A stretch of DNA of 64,000 bases from Vibrio echinoideorum (GTDB taxonomy: Bacteria; Pseudomonadota; Gammaproteobacteria; Enterobacterales; Vibrionaceae): the NCBI RefSeq assembly GCF_024347455.1, contig NZ_AP025485.1:8316-72315 (forward strand), in the 5' to 3' direction. The notes beneath the pieces are model-generated. The model was given only the letters and a program-made list of their open reading frames with translations. It did not search any database and was not told the origin of the DNA. The position numbers and the translations under genes are program-made. Positions 60,271 through 64,000 of this stretch are shown here, piece after piece; the first letter of the stretch is position 1, and each line of letters starts with the position of its first letter.

Positions 60271-62842
60271 GGGAAACCCCTTGTGCTTTTTGTTGAAGCG
60301 CTTGCTGATAGTCGGCGATTTCTTGACCGTAGAAATGTTGCGCGGTCGCGTCTATCGCTTCGATACTCGGCATGCCTTGTTTCACTAAGTTTTCGCAGTA
60401 TTCAAATTCGGTCGCTTCGGTGCTGTAGCACGCTCGCGTAAACGGATCGGAAAACACGCGGTGATAGGTGGTGTGGCCACCGGCTTTGATGCGCACGCAG
60501 CTGTACCCAGCGTCCCCAGCCCGTGGGAAACTTTTGATGATCCCTTGCTCCATTTCGTTGAACGCCTTGGGGTTGTCTTGCAAAAACTTTTCAAAGCCTT
60601 CGCCTTGGCGCAGCGTAATGTGAATGTCGGAATTATCGTAAGAGGCGCGCGCTTCTTCGTTCACAAAAAAGTCCCCAATACCTTGGGTCACCGTACAAAA
60701 TGATCCCCCAAATTTACGCGCGGTTCGATAGCCGGTGTTAATGAAACTGCGCGTCTGGGCGTTGGTGCCTGACATCAAGCTCCACGCCTCTTCGATGATG
60801 CACATTTTGGGGGTTGAGCGAGAGCCTGAGAGGTACATTTGCTGGTTGATGGACACAATCAGCGCAAACACCACCGGACGCAGCACATCTTCAGGGAACC
60901 CTTCAAGCTCTAGGGTGGTGATATCCACCGTGGGGTCGAGCATTGAAGGTTTATTGAACGTGTCGCCATAAATGCCCTTTGCGCAATATTTATTCAGTTG
61001 TACGGCGATGTCTCGAATACGGCGATCGTGGCCATGCTCATCGGCCAACGTAAACAACTGCGCTTGGACGTCATCCACAATCGTTATGGTGCCATTGTCC
61101 TCCCACGCCCGTAAAATGGCGTCACCCAACACCGCCATCTGATAGCCTTCCAATTCAGCATGAGGCGACGCGATGGTCGCGAACAAGGCGGTGATGTTGC
61201 TGAGCGCTTCTTTCATCGGATCGACGTTCTCTCCGTCGACCGGCTCGTGATGCGCGCTGTTTTTGACTTGTTCTAGATGGGTAAACGGATTTAGGAAAAT
61301 ATTGGTGTGATTGAGGTAGGTGCCCCCGAGCATCAGGGTGAGCTTTTTGTAACTGTCCCCTTTATCGAGGATCCAACACTTCCCCCCTTTGGCGTAGACG
61401 CTGCGCACCAAGCCCTGGGTAAAAAAGCTTTTTCCCGCCCCCGAGCCGCCGGTTAAGGCGATGTTTTTGTTGTCACTGCCACAATGAAAGGGATCAAAAA
61501 ACGAGATTTGCCCACGCATCGTCGGCAGCAACATGCCACTGACCAGGCGTTTAAAATCGAGCACCATCGGAAAGAAATTGACCACGTTGGCACTTTTTAA
61601 CGTGCGAACGCGACCCGCTCGGCCACAATCCTCCCACACGCCTTCGCTCATTAAAAACGGCAGCGCACTGAGCACGCTTTGACTTTGCATCATGATTTGC
61701 TCTTTGATGTCGAGTCCCGTGGCCGAAAACGCTTCTTTGGCCGATTGCACATCGTGGCGCTGCTGCGCTTTATGGGTAAACAAGGTCAAGTTCAACACCA
61801 TCGAGCACACCGAGGTCGCTTTGTCGGCCAACCCCTTTTGCAAGGCCGTGCGCTCTTCCAACTCTTCACCCGCGGTGGGTGAAAACATGGCCATCGGGGA
61901 TTTCAGTGTTTTGGTCAAATCATTAATTTTCTTGTTGTTCTCGTGCTCAAAATTCCCCGTGACGTTGTGACGAAAACTCAACGACAACACATGTGGGCAC
62001 GTCAACATGCGCGAGACATTACGAATTGATGCAAACGCTTCGGGCATCGCGTACAACCGAAAGTCGGTGGGGGCTCGAGAGAGTCCCATGCACACCGTGC
62101 GCCCGCGCGTCTCTTGACCGAAAGGATTGGTGTGACGCGTGGCAATGTGATCCCGTTTGATGATCATTTCGGTATCCGGCGACAGCACTTGGCGGTTGAT
62201 CGGGTCGAACGGGTTGTAGTCACGCTCAATCGGACGGTCTTGCTTGGCATCAAAGTTCAAGAGATCACCCGCAAAGGTAATGAGCCCTTTGGGGTCGACC
62301 CGCGCGGTCTCAACACCGAGTTGCAACAGCGCCGTTTCCATCGCCGCGCGCACGTCATCCAACTTGTCGGTCTTTTTCTCTTTCGTCGACACGAAGAAAT
62401 ACGCGTCGTAATCGCGCAAATCAAACTTATGTCGCTGACGATGGAAAAACCCTTTCGCCGCAGAAAACCCCGCGTAGCGCACTTCTTCTTCGGCTAAACG
62501 CTGGCAAATACCGCCTCGCTTGGCCATGATGTCCCCATTGGCTTCTAAGTAATGCGCGACTCGATTGTGACCGAACATCGACAGTTGATAATCCCACTTA
62601 TCACCTTGAGGGAAATCCATCACCATCTTGTTGAGCGACATCACCAATTCGTCGTTGGCCCCACCAAGCACCGTCAGCTTAAGCGCAAAGCCATACGATT
62701 TTCGGTTATGAAAGAGTTGGGTCTGCGCATCAAAGTCGCGGTACGGCAATTCATGATGGAAGTGGTTTTGATGCTGATTGGCGTCGGCGACTAAACCGCC
62801 AAGCCCCAACGAAGGTTTACGTTTCAACAGTTGACTGAGCAT
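60260..62842 (-). CDS. traC: TraC, VirB4-type T4SS ATPase
   Basis: An 860-aa ATPase. The N-terminal TraC/VirB4 domain is followed by Walker A GGSGAGKS with K471. The Walker B region has CIIEEAWSLMSG, and the conserved FCTVTQGIGDFF lies near the end. It powers pilus assembly at the inner membrane. F TraC is 875 aa. It lies two bases after traV. Confidence 0.95.
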   Translation of the reverse strand: MLSQLLKRKPSLGLGGLVADANQHQNHFHHELPYRDFDAQTQLFHNRKSYGFALKLTVLGGANDELVMSLNKMVMDFPQGDKWDYQLSMFGHNRVAHYLEANGDIMAKRGGICQRLAEEEVRYAGFSAAKGFFHRQRHKFDLRDYDAYFFVSTKEKKTDKLDDVRAAMETALLQLGVETARVDPKGLITFAGDLLNFDAKQDRPIERDYNPFDPINRQVLSPDTEMIIKRDHIATRHTNPFGQETRGRTVCMGLSRAPTDFRLYAMPEAFASIRNVSRMLTCPHVLSLSFRHNVTGNFEHENNKKINDLTKTLKSPMAMFSPTAGEELEERTALQKGLADKATSVCSMVLNLTLFTHKAQQRHDVQSAKEAFSATGLDIKEQIMMQSQSVLSALPFLMSEGVWEDCGRAGRVRTLKSANVVNFFPMVLDFKRLVSGMLLPTMRGQISFFDPFHCGSDNKNIALTGGSGAGKSFFTQGLVRSVYAKGGKCWILDKGDSYKKLTLMLGGTYLNHTNIFLNPFTHLEQVKNSAHHEPVDGENVDPMKEALSNITALFATIASPHAELEGYQMAVLGDAILRAWEDNGTITIVDDVQAQLFTLADEHGHDRRIRDIAVQLNKYCAKGIYGDTFNKPSMLDPTVDITTLELEGFPEDVLRPVVFALIVSINQQMYLSGSRSTPKMCIIEEAWSLMSGTNAQTRSFINTGYRTARKFGGSFCTVTQGIGDFFVNEEARASYDNSDIHITLRQGEGFEKFLQDNPKAFNEMEQGIIKSFPRAGDAGYSCVRIKAGGHTTYHRVFSDPFTRACYSTEATEFEYCENLVKQGMPSIEAIDATAQHFYGQEIADYQQALQQKAQGVSHDV

Positions 62843-62844
62843 GC

Positions 62845-63210
62845 TTAATCCTTCCAGATGGCATTAGCGGGACGCCCAGACCAACGGCTTTCATCGAGTA
62901 TCACGTAAATATCCGTGGTGTCGACGTAATGCCCGAGCGTGTCCGTGAATGGGAAAATGGTGATCTTTCTCACCGTATCTTGAGTGCGTTTAGGCACCCC
63001 TTGACGATCGCGCCGTGGCAAGGTTAAGAACACATTGTCAGGGGCCGCCTGCGCCGCAGACACTGGGGAGGTCCCCATCGGTTGGCGCCGTATCTCATCC
63101 ATGGTGGTGCAACCGGATGTGCCGCCCACCTGCGTACAACTGAAATCTTCGCCCAGGCCTGCCGCGCAGCCACCGAGCAACAAGGGTAAAAACACAATGA
63201 GTTTGTGCAT
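62845..63210 (-). CDS. traV: TraV, outer-membrane lipoprotein of the T4SS core
   Basis: A 121-aa lipoprotein. The signal and lipobox are LIVFLPLLLGGC, followed by FSCTQVGGTSGCTTMDEIRR, the conserved Cys pair of TraV. The C-terminal RVWIDE-type region is replaced by YVILDESRWSGRPANAIW. It forms the outer-membrane core with TraB and TraK. It is coupled between traB and traC. Confidence 0.9.
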   Translation of the reverse strand: MHKLIVFLPLLLGGCAAGLGEDFSCTQVGGTSGCTTMDEIRRQPMGTSPVSAAQAAPDNVFLTLPRRDRQGVPKRTQDTVRKITIFPFTDTLGHYVDTTDIYVILDESRWSGRPANAIWKD

Positions 63211-63219
63211 GACGTTTCC

Positions 63220-63999
63220 TTATTTTTGACCAAACGGCGACGACGGCACTTGGATGCCTTGCGCGTTGATTTGGTTCGCTAATGGGTTCTGAGTCACGTT
63301 GCTGATCACTTCCATGAGTTGATTCGATTGAGAGGACTGCTCTTGGGCTTGGGCCTGTTCATACTCGGCCGCTTCCCGCGGATCGAGCGGGAACCCCTCC
63401 AGAAAGACGATGTTGACCACCGAGCCTGGATTGATTTCAACAATGGGGTGATACATCTCTGCCAGTCCGATGTAGTAATCGGCCAACTTCGCGCCCACCG
63501 ACGCGGTGGCATTCCCCAACAAGTTGAGGCCAATGTCTTGCCCCGAGACGCTGCTCGTTGAGCCAAGCGCCGAGGTAGACGTGGTTTCCGACAAACCTTT
63601 ACCGGCTTCCCCAAGCCCCGTCAAAATGCCAGAGATACCGGCCATCTGTACCACTTTGCCATTTTTTAAAATGGTGGTTCCGCGAATGCCGTTACGACCA
63701 AAATTGAACACCGTGCCTTTGACCGCCACGTCCAAAATGTCTTTATTGTCGAAGATACAACTCATGCGGTGAGTCCGAACTATGCCCCGTGACGACGAGA
63801 TTTCCCCGTAGGTCGCCCCTGTGATGGTGCAATCTTTGAGTTTGGAGGGCTTACCATTGGGTAAGATGCCGTTGTTCAAGGTCTGAAAGACCATGGGGGT
63901 GGTATCGCCTTGCCCTAAAACGCCCGCATTCGCGTCCGCGCCGCCCGTCACGACCGCCGTGACAAACGTGCCCGTCGGGACATAATTGTCCGTGGTTCG
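63220..63999 (-). CDS. traB: TraB (3' part), VirB10-type core protein
   Basis: The frame is open to the end of the window, so only the C-terminal ~259 residues are present. They include NYVPTGTFVTAVVTGGADAN, FDNKDILDVAVKGTVFNFGR, and the membrane-spanning Ala/Gly stretch of the VirB10/TrbI fold, then IVEINPGSVVNIVFLEGFPL. It forms the channel across the envelope. The N-terminal part and the genes before it (traK, traE, traL, traA in F order) must lie beyond the window. Confidence 0.93.
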   Translation of the reverse strand, partial: RTTDNYVPTGTFVTAVVTGGADANAGVLGQGDTTPMVFQTLNNGILPNGKPSKLKDCTITGATYGEISSSRGIVRTHRMSCIFDNKDILDVAVKGTVFNFGRNGIRGTTILKNGKVVQMAGISGILTGLGEAGKGLSETTSTSALGSTSSVSGQDIGLNLLGNATASVGAKLADYYIGLAEMYHPIVEINPGSVVNIVFLEGFPLDPREAAEYEQAQAQEQSSQSNQLMEVISNVTQNPLANQINAQGIQVPSSPFGQK

Positions 64000-64000
64000 G

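Noticed and set aside
1..64000. Integrative conjugative element instead of a plasmid
   Set aside because: No integrase, excisionase or attachment-site repeats; a type Ia parAB and F-type tra genes favour a plasmid. An ICE cannot be fully excluded because the element is not complete here.
1..64000. tRNA or rRNA genes
   Set aside because: No cloverleaf-like segment with TTCRA arms or rRNA-conserved sequence was noticed in either strand while reading.

Overview
The window looks like about 64 kb of a conjugative plasmid from a Vibrio or a close relative. The evidence is an F-type transfer region with a MOBF relaxase, a SopA/SopB-like partition pair, codon use and gene families typical of Vibrionaceae plasmids, and no integrase or attachment site. 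No replication initiator was found, so it must lie outside the window. The species call is inference. Base composition is uneven: the first ~24 kb is visibly AT-rich cargo and the transfer genes from ~48 kb on are more GC-rich. A plasmid-borne H-NS-like gene sits at 43.7 kb.

Layout. 0-24 kb is a cargo (defence-island-like) region: an OLD-type ATPase/TOPRIM gene; a small putative nuclease toxin; a three-gene RiPP-like operon (47-aa precursor, FxsB-like radical SAM/SPASM enzyme, Fe(II)/2-oxoglutarate dioxygenase); a serine recombinase; two DUF2971 genes; a PI-PLC-like phosphodiesterase with a partner; an operon with an OGG-fold glycosylase-like protein and a DUF559-type nuclease; and a large set of an Hsp70-like ATPase, two WYL regulators, a TerB-like protein, two membrane proteins and a YkgJ-like Cys-cluster protein. 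Short repeats of about 100 bp with TGGACA/TGTCCA ends separate several of these modules. 24.6-26.9 kb is parAB. 27-33.6 kb is a transfer leading region: a radC-like gene, a DUF3560-like gene, small plasmid genes and a lytic transglycosylase, all on the + strand. Three of the genes are preceded by copies of one structured non-coding module.

A candidate oriT lies at 33.8-34.2 kb. It has an 8-bp inverted repeat followed on the minus strand by an F-like GGTGTGTGG nic sequence. It is followed by a small relaxosome-like gene, traI and traD. With nicking on the minus strand, the 27-33.6 kb region would enter the recipient first and the transferred strand would be the template of its genes. This fits the idea that the repeated long hairpins are single-stranded-DNA promoters like F Frpo. 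That reading is inference.

42.9-47.6 kb is an insertion between traD and traG (H-NS, a Big2-repeat lipoprotein, an OmpA-like barrel behind an 8-bp tandem repeat). It occupies the place of the entry-exclusion genes in F. 47.9-64 kb holds traG, traH, trbB, traF, traN, trbC, a small inserted block of paralogous Cys-rich genes around a ParB-like gene with an in-frame TGA, then traU, traW, trbI, traC, traV and the 3' part of traB, all on the minus strand and mostly overlapping by a few bases. A ~240-bp sequence is present in inverted orientation at 3.4 kb and 47.4 kb, enclosing 44 kb.
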